A stretch of 64,000 nucleotides of DNA from Paramecium octaurelia (GCA_905182995.1 CAJJDP010000059.1:261311-325310), one strand, 5' to 3'; counted from the stretch's first letter, positions 25,258 to 37,797 are shown. The notes: generated from the letters alone by a model not told the origin. Numbers and translations are program-made.

Positions 25258-25895
25258 TCATTCATTTATTGGAGAGTAATCATATTCAGCTTTATTATGC
25301 ATAACCAAAGTGTCACCAACGAAATAAAAACTATCTGATTTTGTATCAAAAGGATTTTCTATCATTAATTATTTCTTTAATAAATAAATATCCTTACAAT
25401 ATCTTCAGCAATCTCTGGAATCGTATAGATATGTTCCCATGTATTAGTTGAATTTGGAATGCAAAATGGAAATTAGAATTCGTAGCTCCTCAATAAGACA
25501 TTCCTGAAATAATGCCTCTCAATAATAGTAAAGTTTTTGATGGGTTTATCCCCTATAGAAAATGTGAGTTGTGCTCCAATCGTTTTTAATTCAAAAAATT
25601 AAGGACCAAAGTGATATTTAATTCTTCTGGAATCATCTTGGAGTGCTGGTGGCAGATTTTCTGATCAGATTAAATTGAAAAATTTACCAATCTACTCTTC
25701 ATCTGGATCTCGCTCAACCTCAAAGAGAACTTATCCTGATTCCATATCTCTAATTCTGAATTTTAAAAATTAGATATTATAAATATTTGCAGATATCGGA
25801 CACAAAAATCTATTCAATAAATCTATCTATTACTCTTTTGTTATTTCCTATAAATTTCTTACATAATCCTAATTAATTGTCTACCCTGCCTGCAT
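25258..25895 (-). CDS. UNC119: UNC119-like lipid-binding cargo carrier
   Basis: Introns 25661-25687 and 25375-25397 leave exactly 195 residues. The first intron is 27 nt and carries an in-frame TGA. Family blocks: [91 protein letters not shown], and the C-terminal [21 protein letters not shown]119 proteins bind N-myristoylated peptides in a beta-sandwich and release them at cilia under Arl3-GTP. The fit along the whole length makes this call secure. Confidence 0.95.
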
Positions 25896-25959
25896 TAAAA
25901 TTTAAATAATATAATATTAAAATATTTATCATATTCAATCTTTTTTTATAACTCTAAAA

Positions 25960-26112
25960 TCAACCAATATCTCGAAATTTGCAAATTCTATAAGCATCTT
26001 CTTGCAACTCTTTCATATTTTCCATTTTCTTTTACTTTTAACAAGCTCCTCCTTCTTCAATATCCTAAACATTATGTTGTTATATAATTTTCACACTAAG
26101 ACAAATGCCCAT
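25960..26112 (-). CDS. Possible small N-myristoylated protein, about 40-50 residues
   Basis: A minus-strand frame opens with MGICLS, a good N-myristoylation and palmitoylation context, and closes at TGA 25960-25962. A possible 30-nt intron (GTGAAA...TTTAG) would leave 40 residues; unspliced it is 50. It lies 64 bp upstream of UNC119, a carrier of myristoylated proteins, on the same strand. It could be a chance ORF. The link to UNC119 is only positional. Confidence 0.35.
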
Positions 26113-26357
26113 TTTCAATCCAATCTCATATGATACTTTTCTTGCAAAATAATAAAACATTAAAAGTTTTAAAGTGCTTATGGATGGAAAATATACATTA
26201 ACGATCCTTCTTTATAAAAAAGGAACCCATATTTGATATCTATATTTGATCTTCATTTACAGAGATACTTTAAATCATTGAGGATTAATGTTACTTTCTG
26301 TAAATTTTAGAGTTTAAACATTTCAATTTGAATATTAATGTACTTTATGTTTAATAA

Positions 26358-26854
26358 TCATTTTCTTGCAGCTAAAGCTACTTATGTTGCAATTCTATTT
26401 AAGTCTTATTGTCCTTCCTTGGTGACAATTCTTGATCCCTTCTTTAAAAGTGATTTATTGTCTTTCTTTAAGACCTTAATTGATTCTAATTGTTAGAGCA
26501 AATATCTAATAACTTTTCCTGATCCTGATTCATGTTTTCCATTATCATTGACTGATCCAAACATGTGTGTGAGATTTCCAACACCCTAAGTTAGGTATTT
26601 AAGAATACAATACCCAATGACCTCTTACATAAATCTTTCTAGCAAGTGCTGCAGCTCTTACATACATCCAGTCTTAGTCTATAGGTGAGATTTCTTTTCC
26701 AAGGCCTGTTTTTACAATTGATGCCCATTCAGGGATTTTAATTTTATTATTTTTCTTTAAGTACTCTGCATATCCACGAATGAAGTCTTAAGCAGGAACA
26801 TCCTTTCATTAAATTAAGTGTAAATACCTTCACAGTATAAAATGGTGCTGACAT
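26358..26854 (-). CDS. RPS19: 40S ribosomal protein eS19
   Basis: Introns 26803-26827 and 26586-26613 leave exactly 147 residues. Start MSAPFYTVKDVPAQDFIRGY. Family blocks: EYLKKNNKIKIPEW, DQDWMYVRAAALARKIYVRG, GVGNLTHMFGSV, and SGSGKVIRYLLQQLESIKVL ending in a basic tail. It is a small-subunit ribosomal protein needed for 18S rRNA maturation. Confidence 0.95.
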
Positions 26855-27444
26855 CCTATGATAAAAAATTAAATAAATATTTTTTTGAATATTTCTTAAG
26901 ATTCTTTTAATTATTAAAAAGACCTTAATCCCATCTCAAAGATAAAAGGTATATGCTAAAATTATTAAAATATTTCTATGATAATTTTACTAGAATAGTT
27001 AGGAATAAATATACATTAATTAGGAGGTAAATGATATTAAACAGATATTTTAAAACAAAAAAGTTGGAATTGTTATAATCTCTCAAGAGGATCAAATAAT
27101 TTTATTTAATAAAAAAAATAGTATATGAGAATAAATCATAATTCTGAATTGATATGCTATAACCATAAAATCAGAATAAAATACACGAACAAGGCTTGTA
27201 TTCATAATGAAAATTACTTCGAGGGTCTTTAAGTAGAGATAAAGAGAGGAAGAATAAAATGATAATTATTTGGACTCAATATTAAAGGATGGATTTGTAT
27301 TTGAGACTTGATGACTAAATGAGGAGGGAGATATTTAGGAAAGTTTAGAGATGGATATTTATATAATTAGATCGTAATTAATAATAATTAATTGTATATT
27401 ATAAGCTTTTGATCGATCCGTTTTTAAAACATTAATAAAAATAT
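26855..27444. other. Divergent region upstream of trichocyst gene 3
   Basis: About 590 bp, A+T rich, no coding frame recognised. Contains the CCGTTTTT motif at 27418-27425, about 20 bp before the trichocyst ATG. Confidence 0.5.
27418..27425 (+). promoter_or_regulatory. CCGTTTTT motif upstream of trichocyst gene 3
   Basis: GATCCGTTTTTAAAAC followed by ATTAATAAAA, then the ATG at 27445. Same order and spacing as for trichocyst gene 2. Confidence 0.4.
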
Positions 27445-28630
27445 ATGCAAAAACTAGCCATCTTGACATTGGTTGTTGCCATTGCAGCTTCAAAGTTTGT
27501 TGATACTCACGCATCCTTGGCTCAGATTGATTCTGATCCATTTGGAAATGTTGTGTTGTCAGCAATTAAGGCTCACATTCAAGCCCAAACACCAGCCAAC
27601 GAAGTTAATATGTTATTGAACGGTGTCGCCGCTGGATTGTAATAAGATTAAAATGATCACGACCACGCTTTCGAACTTGACACAACTACCAACAACAGAG
27701 TAAGAATATTTATTAAGAATATCCTAGATTGTCGAAGATTTGGAAAAGGAAATCTTATATCACTAAAATTAAATCTCATCCAACACTTAATTGAGAGATG
27801 ACACAATCGAAGCTTTGGCTGTTTCTGAAGAAGACATCAGAGTCACAATTCAAGACATCGCAACAAATGAATAAACTTATGCTAGAGAAGAAGCCACAAG
27901 AAACTAATAACACGAAACCTTTGTTGCTAAGGTTGCTGCCATTGATGATGTTATTGATGCCATTGATGAAGCTGCCAAATTAATTCAACATTTGAGTTTA
28001 GGTGCTTCATTCGTCTAAGTCAAATCAAAATACGATACAATTCACAAGAGACTTACAGACAACACATCCCACTCCCAACTCTTACAAGTATTTAGATTCT
28101 CATATATTTTTCTAGCCAGTTGTTGCTGCTCTTACAGAATTAGCCACTCACGGAGTTAATTAAAAGGCTTTAACCAAGATTGCTTAACTCTTGAGCGAAA
28201 TCAGATAATAATTAGTCTAAGAAAAGGCTGCTAAAACTGTAATCATTCAACCCTATAATTAAGGACGTCGAAGAAAGATAAGCTGCTCACTGGGCTGAAT
28301 TCAGCGTTCACTTGAGTAACGAACACACCAGATTAGTCGAAAGAAAGGCCTAATTGGAAGTCTAAATCTAAGAATAAAAGGACACCATTGAAGATGCTCA
28401 ATCTTGGATCGAATTCCATACCTTAGAATTAGAAAACAGTGAAGAAAGACTTGCTGGATAATAAGCATGGTATGCAGTCTAATCAGAAATCTATGAAACT
28501 CAAACTGCTGAAAGGTATCAATATACAAAAAACAAATAGAGCTGCTTAAAACGAAATCGTTGACAGACTCCAAGAACACATTAGCGAGAAATTATCAACC
28601 ACCGCTCAATTCATCAGCAAGAGAAATTGA
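27445..28630 (+). CDS. Trichocyst matrix protein (TMP), copy 3
   Basis: Introns 27700-27727, 28088-28115, 28239-28263 and 28515-28539 leave exactly 359 residues. Signal peptide MQKLAILTLVVAIAASKFV, then amphipathic acidic helices (IVEDLEKEILYHQNQISSN; VEERQAAHWAEFSVHLSNE; HTLELENSEERLAGQQ). Length and composition match the TMP family, but the sequence is of a third subfamily. With copies 1 and 2 it makes three TMP genes within 12 kb. It ends at a TGA after ISKRN. Confidence 0.87.
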
Positions 28631-29365
28631 TTCATTAAACAATACAATTATGGACAATTGTTCTATTATACATGTTATTTATACTCTTTCATATTTTTTT
28701 CTCTCTCTAAAGTTTTGTATCATCTTAAATTAACAATTTTATACAGAATATTAATAAGTAAATTATATGTTGCAATGTTTTATAACGTTTTTATTAAATA
28801 ATGTATTTAAGTTGATTAAATTTTTAGCCTCATATGGCAAAGAATATACCCCTAAATGCAATTTTAATAGATATATGAAAGAAACTATGAATTAAATTCA
28901 TTTTGAGTTATATATAAATTATATCTTTACATACAACCTTAATACCGCCACTCCCATATGTATTATGTTAAACTGTCATAATTTATCAAAGTAGGAATTT
29001 AATTGAATTTAACTTTTATAAGAATAATATTTTTAAGAAGCCTTTCTTTAAAACAATTTTAGTTTTAGAGTGAAATACAGCAAAATTTTCCCTATTGCGT
29101 CAAGTTTTAAACGATTCTAATTAATTCTATTTAGTCGTTACAAGAACCAATTGACTTTGTTGTAGGATAAATATTATATTAATTTTTTTACTTGTATTTA
29201 TTTATTAACTGTGATTCATAAATTGGGAGGATCGATCATTTCAATTTTTTATTTTTGAAAATCTGATAATTGCTAAGCCAAATAACTTGTAGTTAAATTA
29301 TTAATTAAAACTCACAAATCCTTGACATTAGTCTATCTGACTCTTCTTTCTCACGCAGGGGGAAG
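28631..29365. other. Intergenic spacer
   Basis: About 735 bp, A+T rich, without a supportable gene on either strand. Confidence 0.45.
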
Positions 29366-30849
29366 ATGAGCACTGATAACTCAGAACATCCAAAAAGAAA
29401 ATTAGTTTAAATTGGATCATAACTTAAAATAGTAGCATTGCCTAGATATGGCAAATACTCAAATTTAAATTTAATTATTCATCTTATCTATATCGTTACT
29501 CTTGGATGACAACAATGAATTAATCTTTCTGGAGCTATCTTGGTATGATGACAGTTGTAAAATATTAAATTGTTTATAAATACTAATTGAAAATGTAATA
29601 TTTTTGTGATTTACTTAGCTCTCAATAGTTTTAAGAAGTTCAATAAGTGTTGAGGGGATTGACAGTCAGTTAAAAAGGTGACAAGTAAAAAATTAGAGGT
29701 TACTTAGATGGTGATTTGTAATTAAAGCTGGATTTATCTTGAATATTGAAACTCTAAGAGATAAAGTTATTGGATTTATCAATAAAGTGAAGGAATTATT
29801 TAAATTAAAATAATGTATTTTAAATTAATTTGTTAATTTTCTTTCAACTCAAGTTACTATACTAAATCACTAACTATTAACGAAATGTTAATGCCATTTA
29901 AAATTTATTACAAAATAAGAAATAAGCATTATTTTAAGAGTTTCAAAGGAAATAAGAATGAAAAATTTAAGTTATAAAGTTAGAAAATCCTTGTATTAGC
30001 ATTCAACCTTTTAATTAAGAAGAATGGTCGAGTTAGTAAAGAATACCAATATTTGATTCCTTCAATTGGTAAAGGATAATATTCTGAAATACGCAAAGTA
30101 ATAATAAATAGATTAATTAGAAATTCAATGAACTAAATCTAATTAATTTTAAAAAATTATTACATATTATAGTATGAATTATTAATTGAGAAATAAAATA
30201 GTAAAATAGTGGTTTAAATTCTATTGCAACTTGTTTGGGATTAGAAAATTGATTAGTAATATGAGACACCCAAGGAGTTATGTATATTTTTAGATGCGTT
30301 CAATTCTGCTAGACTTTTAAATAGGCTGGTTTTGGTAAAATTTTTGAATCCATTTGAAGGTTAAATGGAATAATTAAGGTTGAAATATATTAATTAGTTT
30401 GATAGATAATTAATAAAAACATAAGAGAAGACATTTGAAAGAGTAGTTAAATTTGAATTATTTGAAGTAATTGATGTATAATACAAAAATGAGAATGCTT
30501 CTAAGGAATGCCTGCTACATTGTTGTTAGTAATATGGTAGAATCATGCAAGAGTAGAGAAACATAGGAAATTCTTGTCTAAGTCTCAAAAAAAAAACTAT
30601 GATGAAATCCATTCTGAAAGAGTTCTTGAAAATCTTTGTAACCGCTATCAATAAGAGGATTTCATAGCTTGTTGAATAATACGAGGATAAAAGACCTTTA
30701 TCGAAAATTTCTAGAATCAAGGAAGGAATTTATGGGCTAAGAATCTTAATTCAGAAGTATATTATAAAAGTTGTACAATATTAAGTGATAAATCTAATAT
30801 TAAAAATATCTTTTTAAACATATAGTAATGTTGCATCATTTATGGAGAT
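29366..30849 (+). CDS. Unidentified large protein, 3' part lies in the duplicated contig overlap
   Basis: ATG 29366 opens MSTDNSEHPKRKL. A 28-nt intron (GTTTAAATT...AAAATAG) joins HCLDMANTQIQIQLF and SISLLLDDNNELIFLELSWY. After two or three more small introns a long helical frame runs through the overlap, e.g. AFNLLIKKNGRVSKEYQYL, KELCIFLDAFNSARLLNRL, TFERVVKFELFEVIDVQY. The last 1360 bp are repeated after the N, where the same frame runs on to about the PEP carboxykinase start. The true stop was not found. It looks helical throughout and may be a subunit of a vesicle or chromatin complex, but no family was recognised. Confidence 0.55.
29490..30849. repeat. Contig-overlap duplicate, left copy (1360 bp)
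   Basis: Exactly repeated, in the same orientation, at 30851-32210, with a single N at 30850 between them. Offset 1361. Ends coincide with the N, as expected for an unmerged overlap of two contigs and not for a genomic repeat. Confidence 0.9.
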
Positions 30850-30850
30850 N

Positions 30851-32210
30851 ATATCGTTACTCTTGGATGACAACAATGAATTAATCTTTCTGGAGCTATC
30901 TTGGTATGATGACAGTTGTAAAATATTAAATTGTTTATAAATACTAATTGAAAATGTAATATTTTTGTGATTTACTTAGCTCTCAATAGTTTTAAGAAGT
31001 TCAATAAGTGTTGAGGGGATTGACAGTCAGTTAAAAAGGTGACAAGTAAAAAATTAGAGGTTACTTAGATGGTGATTTGTAATTAAAGCTGGATTTATCT
31101 TGAATATTGAAACTCTAAGAGATAAAGTTATTGGATTTATCAATAAAGTGAAGGAATTATTTAAATTAAAATAATGTATTTTAAATTAATTTGTTAATTT
31201 TCTTTCAACTCAAGTTACTATACTAAATCACTAACTATTAACGAAATGTTAATGCCATTTAAAATTTATTACAAAATAAGAAATAAGCATTATTTTAAGA
31301 GTTTCAAAGGAAATAAGAATGAAAAATTTAAGTTATAAAGTTAGAAAATCCTTGTATTAGCATTCAACCTTTTAATTAAGAAGAATGGTCGAGTTAGTAA
31401 AGAATACCAATATTTGATTCCTTCAATTGGTAAAGGATAATATTCTGAAATACGCAAAGTAATAATAAATAGATTAATTAGAAATTCAATGAACTAAATC
31501 TAATTAATTTTAAAAAATTATTACATATTATAGTATGAATTATTAATTGAGAAATAAAATAGTAAAATAGTGGTTTAAATTCTATTGCAACTTGTTTGGG
31601 ATTAGAAAATTGATTAGTAATATGAGACACCCAAGGAGTTATGTATATTTTTAGATGCGTTCAATTCTGCTAGACTTTTAAATAGGCTGGTTTTGGTAAA
31701 ATTTTTGAATCCATTTGAAGGTTAAATGGAATAATTAAGGTTGAAATATATTAATTAGTTTGATAGATAATTAATAAAAACATAAGAGAAGACATTTGAA
31801 AGAGTAGTTAAATTTGAATTATTTGAAGTAATTGATGTATAATACAAAAATGAGAATGCTTCTAAGGAATGCCTGCTACATTGTTGTTAGTAATATGGTA
31901 GAATCATGCAAGAGTAGAGAAACATAGGAAATTCTTGTCTAAGTCTCAAAAAAAAAACTATGATGAAATCCATTCTGAAAGAGTTCTTGAAAATCTTTGT
32001 AACCGCTATCAATAAGAGGATTTCATAGCTTGTTGAATAATACGAGGATAAAAGACCTTTATCGAAAATTTCTAGAATCAAGGAAGGAATTTATGGGCTA
32101 AGAATCTTAATTCAGAAGTATATTATAAAAGTTGTACAATATTAAGTGATAAATCTAATATTAAAAATATCTTTTTAAACATATAGTAATGTTGCATCAT
32201 TTATGGAGAT
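30851..32210. repeat. Contig-overlap duplicate, right copy (1360 bp)
   Basis: Same sequence as 29490-30849. It runs on without a break into the PEP carboxykinase gene, whose ATG (32189) lies inside this copy. Confidence 0.9.
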
Positions 32211-33975
32211 ACACATTTAATACTAGCAAGGCCCTTTCTTTGGAATAGTTGACAAGATGGGGATTACATAATACCTAAGTTGTTAGAAATGCCAGTACTC
32301 CAGAATTGTATGAAATTGCTGCCATGGATCCATTGTCTCCAGATCCAGAAACAAGACCAGGCTCTATTTCCAGCACAGGAGCCATGGTAGCCTATTCTGG
32401 AAGAAGAACAGGGTAAAGAATTGAAAAAATAATATTTTAGTCGATCTCCAACAGATAAGAGAGTTGTGTTTGATGAATAAACTGAACATGAAATATGGTG
32501 GGGAAGTGTCAATATTCCAATTCCCAAAAAGTCTCATAATCTTTTGGAATAAGTTGCCCTTTAGTTTTTAAACACAAGGCCAAGAGTAAATTTATTTGAT
32601 AATTTTTTTAGTTATTTGTTGTTGATGGATATGCCGGATGGGATCCTCACAGCAGACTTAGAATTAGAGTATTTTGCACAAGAGCATATCATGCATTGTT
32701 TATGTAAAATATGCTTATCAAACCAACAAATGAGGAATTAAAGAAAGATTTCAGCGATGATGTTGATTTTCATATTTTCAATGCAGGACCAATGTCAGCT
32801 CCAAAATTAGTTGAAGGAGTTGGATCAGAGACATGCGTCTCTGTCAATCTCACTGATAAAAAGATGGTAATTTTAGGAACACAATATGCTGGGGAAATGA
32901 AAAAGGGAGTATTCGGAGTTACACATTATATGTTCCCAAAATAGGGAATCCTTACACTTCATAGTTCAGCTAATGAGGGAGTTAATGGAGATGTTACATT
33001 ACTTTTTGGTTTGAGTGGAACCGGTAAAACCACATTGAGTGCAGATCCAAAGAGAAGATTAATTGGAGATGATGAACACGCATGGTCTGAAAATGGTATT
33101 TTCAATATTGAAGGTGGTTGCTATGCTAAATGTGTAGATCTAAGCTATGAAAAGGAACCAGAAATATTTAATGCTATAAAGTAATAATTAGATTTATTCA
33201 AGATTCGGATCAGTCTTAGAGAATGTTGAATTCTTGTCTAAAGACTCAAGAGAAGTAGATTATCATAACATTTCAATTACAGAAAATACAAGAGTCAGCT
33301 ACCCCTTGGATTTCATTCCAGGAGCTAAGAATCCAGCTGTTGGAAGCCATCCTAAAAACATTCTATTCCTCACATGTGATGCTTATGGTGTATTACCACC
33401 TGTTTCATTATTAACACCAGAATAGGCTATGTATCATTTTATTTCAGGGTACACAGCCAAAGTATTTGTTAATTTTCACATTTCCTTAGGTAGCCGGTAC
33501 AGAAATGGGAGTCAAAGAGCCAGTTGCAACTTTTTCAGCCTGTTTTGGTGAAGCATTCTTACCATTGCACCCAACACTCTACGCCACTATGTTAGCTGAA
33601 AAAATGAAGTCACATGGAACCAAGTGCTGGTTGGTTAATACTGGTTGGTCAGGTGGAAAATATGGTATTGGCAAGAGAATGTCTCTTAAATATACAAGAT
33701 CTATTATAGATGCTATTCATACTGGTGAATTAGTGAACGGTGAATTTGAAAAATTCGAGATTTTCAATTTATAAATCCCCAAGAAAGCCAGTGGTGTACC
33801 TGAAACCATCCTTCATCCTAAAAATACTTGGATGTATTTTACTTATTTATCTTATAGCAACAAGAGTGAATTTGAAAGAACTTTAAGAAATTTAGCTAAT
33901 AAATTCTAAAAGAATTTCTAAAAATATGCTGATAAGGCCACCCCAGAAATCATTAATGCTGGACCATAAGCGTGA
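32189..33975 (+). CDS. pckA: Phosphoenolpyruvate carboxykinase (ATP)
   Basis: Introns 32413-32440, 32586-32611, 33181-33202 and 33462-33489 leave exactly 560 residues. ATP-type PEPCK signatures: [53 protein letters not shown], the kinase-1a loop [14 protein letters not shown], metal site [11 protein letters not shown], and [17 protein letters not shown]. It converts oxaloacetate and ATP to PEP, ADP and CO2, the first committed step of gluconeogenesis. The first 20 residues ([19 protein letters not shown]) are basic and hydroxylated and could be a mitochondrial presequence. Confidence 0.96.
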
Positions 33976-35740
33976 TAATGTAACAATTATTATATAATAA
34001 AATATAAATCCAAATTCATTTTTTTTATAAAACTTATTTATTTTTAACTAAAAAACATATCTAACTTACTAACTATTTTTGATATTATATGTTAAAAATC
34101 TTGTTTAAATATCAATTTTCACCTTAAGTAATTTTGAACCATATTTTTAAATTTAAAATAATGATAATTTATTGTTAAGATAATTAAACTCATGAAGTGA
34201 TAATAAAATATGATTAGTCATTTAGATTGATCAGAGATGGATGTAAGGTTAGAAATAGAACTGAAAAAAGAGTTATAAATTGTTAAATTAAACAGAACTG
34301 ATGAGAAATTATAATAAACCTATTTATCTAAACTTTGTTATGGGTAATACTCTTAAAAAATTCAAGTATTAGATTATTCATTAAATAAATTTGTTAAATG
34401 ATAAGATTTTGGATTAGAATTTTTGAATCAGTTTATTTATGATCATTTTATTTTTTTATTTGAAACTTTAAATCTTAGTTAATCTATTGAGTGTTATATG
34501 ACCTTGTTGAAGATATATAATTTCTACCTTGATAAATTTCATGTACTTTATTGTAACACCAAAATATTAGGTGTTATTTAAGTAAATAAGATTCCAAAAA
34601 CTTATGTAGACTTTTTACTTTGTCCTACTGTTTTACTGAGTTGATGTAGATTTTCTGAAAGTTGCATAGTTCGAAAAACCTAGTCAATTAAGGAAGCGAT
34701 TCTAACCAATTGGTTCCAAAAGATTGTTTAAGAATCAATTATTTTTGTTTCTCTTCTTCCATACAACATTTATTCAAATTAGAGTTCATAATATTTGAGT
34801 TTCGTTCTATACAAGCTGCTAGAAAACGTATTGCTATCGCATTTTTAATTTGAGATTTAAGTTCATACAAAGATGAAAACCCATTGAGTTTGATAAGTTC
34901 TAATAAGAGTATTTGTCTTCATAGGAAGGATAATTCTCCGATTTACTTGATATGTGTAGCTCTATCTAATTTCTAAATGTTTAAGCAGCATATTTCTTGT
35001 TAATGATATAAGTTTAAATAAGAATGGAAGTTTAAATATATAAAGAAAAATTTTAGAAATTCGAAATAATTTATTCATAAAATTAATTATTGGAATTTAA
35101 TTTCATTAACCAAATACTTTCTTGATTAATTTTGCGTTGTTTTTCTGAGAAAATTATCAATTTAATTCTCTCTATTTCTTCTTAATCAAATATAACTACT
35201 AAACCGAGGAGATTGGGTTATTTAAATTGAATAAATAGAAATCAGTTAAAATTTTCCGAAAACTCGTTCCAAAATTCAGAAGACCCTAATAAATAATCAA
35301 ATTAAAATAGATGGTTATCACATAACATAAGTGACTATATTTTCCAATAATTTGAAAATACTATTACTGTTTTATTCAGCACAAGTTATCCAAAGTAAAA
35401 ATGGCACTTATTTTAGTATGGTAATAAATTGAATAAAGAAAAAAAATAATGAAATAAGTTTTATAAAAATTAAAAAAAAATTGAAATTAATAATAATAAT
35501 AATAAAATTGATGAAAATAAATCTATAAACAATAAAATTCACGATATGTAATATAAAAATGCACCATGTATATCACTTAAAAAGAACAGAAAATTAAATC
35601 ACAGATCATTACATATTATAGCTTTGCCATTCTTCATCTTATAATTTATCTTTATTAATTTCTAAACATGTTAAAGAGTATAAGATTACAGATTAAAATA
35701 TTAGATTTATAAGTATAAATCCTTCGAAAAATTAATAAAA
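33976..35740. other. Gene-poor region with a possible degraded ORF
   Basis: About 1.76 kb. From ATG 34234 a plus-strand frame (MDVRLEIELKKELQIVK and on) continues past single TGA codons to about 34,860 with protein-like stretches (YMTLLKIYNFYLDKFHVLY), which may be a decayed or mis-modelled gene. The rest (34.9-35.7 kb) is A+T rich and featureless, with poly-A and AAT runs near 35.4-35.5 kb. Confidence 0.35.
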
Positions 35741-36546
35741 TCAAACAGTTTCATTTAACATGCTTTCCATCAATTATTTCAAATGATCGATTGTCATTTC
35801 ATTATTACAGTTATAAGAGTGTATAACATTATTTACAAGATCTTGATTTAAGAGTTGTTTCTTTTTAGATTAGCTAAGCACTCTTTTTTAATTTGATTTT
35901 GATTGTCTGGCTTTAGAATTTTTCATTCTTGGATTCTATTTTATCACCTTCCTTTTACCTTCATCGTCGCTAACTTCCAAATTCAGTTGTTGTTAATCAT
36001 TATTCTATGACTCTTCTTACAATTTTTCTGATTGAACTGAACTTTCCACTTTTTGATAATTAACAGAAAAATTTTTTTCATTTTCCATTTAGAGTGCTTT
36101 ATCCAAAGCCTCATTGAAATTGCTTGTTGATTAAATTGCTTATGGCTTCATTTCTTAACAAATCTCCTATTATAATAAATTTTATATTATTTAAACTTAC
36201 TAGTAACCATTTTACAGAGAATTTAATTTAGAGATATCAATTTCTTAACTTCTGTCCTTTTCTTATAATATTCTTTTGAGCATGTTTTGTTCTTTTTATT
36301 TTGCATTATCTATTTTGTGTTATTATTAATTTTATTCTTCTTTCTTCATTTAATTCCATTTATGAAGTGATTTCTAATATACTTCCTTTTAATCCAAATC
36401 ACTAGATTGCAGCAATTTATCATTTACATAAAATAGAAACTTAAGCGCCTTTTAAATTGTAATCAATTTTATTATACTTCTTTGCAAGTTGATATTCTTT
36501 ATTTTGAGTTTTAATCTTGCTCTTCATAATTCAATTAATCTTGCAT
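35741..36546 (-). CDS. Unknown coiled-coil/basic protein, 258 residues
   Basis: One 29-nt intron (36449-36477) leaves exactly 258 residues. Residues 20-140 are rich in Gln, Lys and Glu (HKWNQMKKEEQNQQQHK), then an acidic and basic patch (LEVSDDEGKRKVIKQNPR) and a Lys/Ser/Arg stretch that could be a nuclear signal (KNSKARQSKSNQKR). No conserved domain recognised. It lies just downstream of the transposase relic on the same strand. Confidence 0.65.
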
Positions 36547-36949
36547 ACAAAAAAATAATTAATTATATTTTAGTTAAAAAAAAAAGTATAAAAAAATGTT
36601 GAATCATACTTTTAGTCTTCCGAATTAAGTTGTAATCATGGCAATACTTTCAACATTGCCAACTACATTAGATTTTATAGTTTGACATAGAGCAACAACT
36701 CATCTTAGATGCCTTCTCAAGTGGAAAAAATTATTGATTCATGATTACTTTGATGCCAATTTTCATGTTTGGTTCTTTTGTATACAAACCACAAATTTAT
36801 TAAATTCAATAAGTTTTGTTAAATTCAAAAGGAATAGCAATTAATCAAAATTTTCAATATTCAATTCTGTATTTTAATTCACTTCGTGCATTTTCGATAA
36901 AAAATTATCAATAGTTAATTATTAATACCTTCTAAGAATGGGTTTTCCA

Positions 36950-37797
36950 CTATAAATTAAACTCATTAATGGGTGACTTTTTATGAACCTATTTTTTCAA
37001 AGTATACCAAGTTTCTCCAATTAGAATTAGTTCTGGGCGGTATGGAGTAAAAAATATACTATTAATTTCTTTAAGAACACTTCTTAAATAAATTTACTGT
37101 GATGAAATGGAATGTTATCCATAATTATTACAAATTTCTTATTTTCATAAACATCAATAGCTTTACTGATTAACCCTGTCATAAATTGGTCATGTACCAA
37201 TTGATAGGCTCAACCAATACAAACTCGGAAGCATGCAACACAATTTTATCCAATGGCTTCAATACCAGATTGAGGTAAATTCTTCTGATAAAAGGTAGTT
37301 TTATCTATGCATATTAGCTAATAGCTATTATTAACAAAAGGATAATAAATGTTAATTATAAAGTAGACTGATAGGTTTTCTATTTTAGGTAAAATACTTA
37401 ACTTCTGAGTTTTGCTTGCCCCACAAATCTTTAATAATTTTTGTAATGTTTTAAGAGAGACAACATACTATCTAATTCAAGTTCCTTGAGAAAAATTAAA
37501 GCATGTTTATGAATTCCACAAATCAGTTTAAATTTTATTGATCAACATATTACCTTAATCAATCTTGGTGATTCTGAATAAAAAGAATGACATTTAAAAG
37601 CCATTTCTTTTCAGGCAATTTCTCACAAGAGAACCCAAAGTCTGTTCTATTTTGTTTGCATGTAGTTCAAGGTTCTGAAACAATTTTGTTTTTGAAACTA
37701 TCTCAAATAATTACCCATCTCAAAGTTGGCTTGTTTCAATTCTTAAACATTTAGTCAAAGCTATTTACATCCAAAAGTTGCTGATATGTCATTGAAT
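36950..37797 (-). pseudogene. Tc1/mariner (IS630-type) DDE transposase relic
   Basis: Minus-strand sequence keeps the order of an IS630/Tc1 transposase: an N-terminal part from MTYQQLLDVNSFDQMF, then YLICIDKTTFYQKNLP with the first catalytic Asp, FVIIMDNIPFHH with the second Asp, and PYRPELILIGETWY with the third acid, about 33 residues later. Several in-frame TGA codons (for example after the MF stretch and after RVCIG) and one frameshift between EV and LKEIN break it. It was not possible to define terminal inverted repeats. In Paramecium, transposons are normally removed from the macronucleus, so a retained relic is notable. Confidence 0.7.

Noticed and set aside
29490-32210. Real tandem gene duplication
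   Set aside because: The copies are exact, meet at a single N, and end precisely there, which fits an unmerged contig overlap far better.
35440-35520. AAT microsatellite near 35.47 kb as a functional repeat
   Set aside because: Short and imperfect; ordinary for such A+T-rich intergenic DNA.
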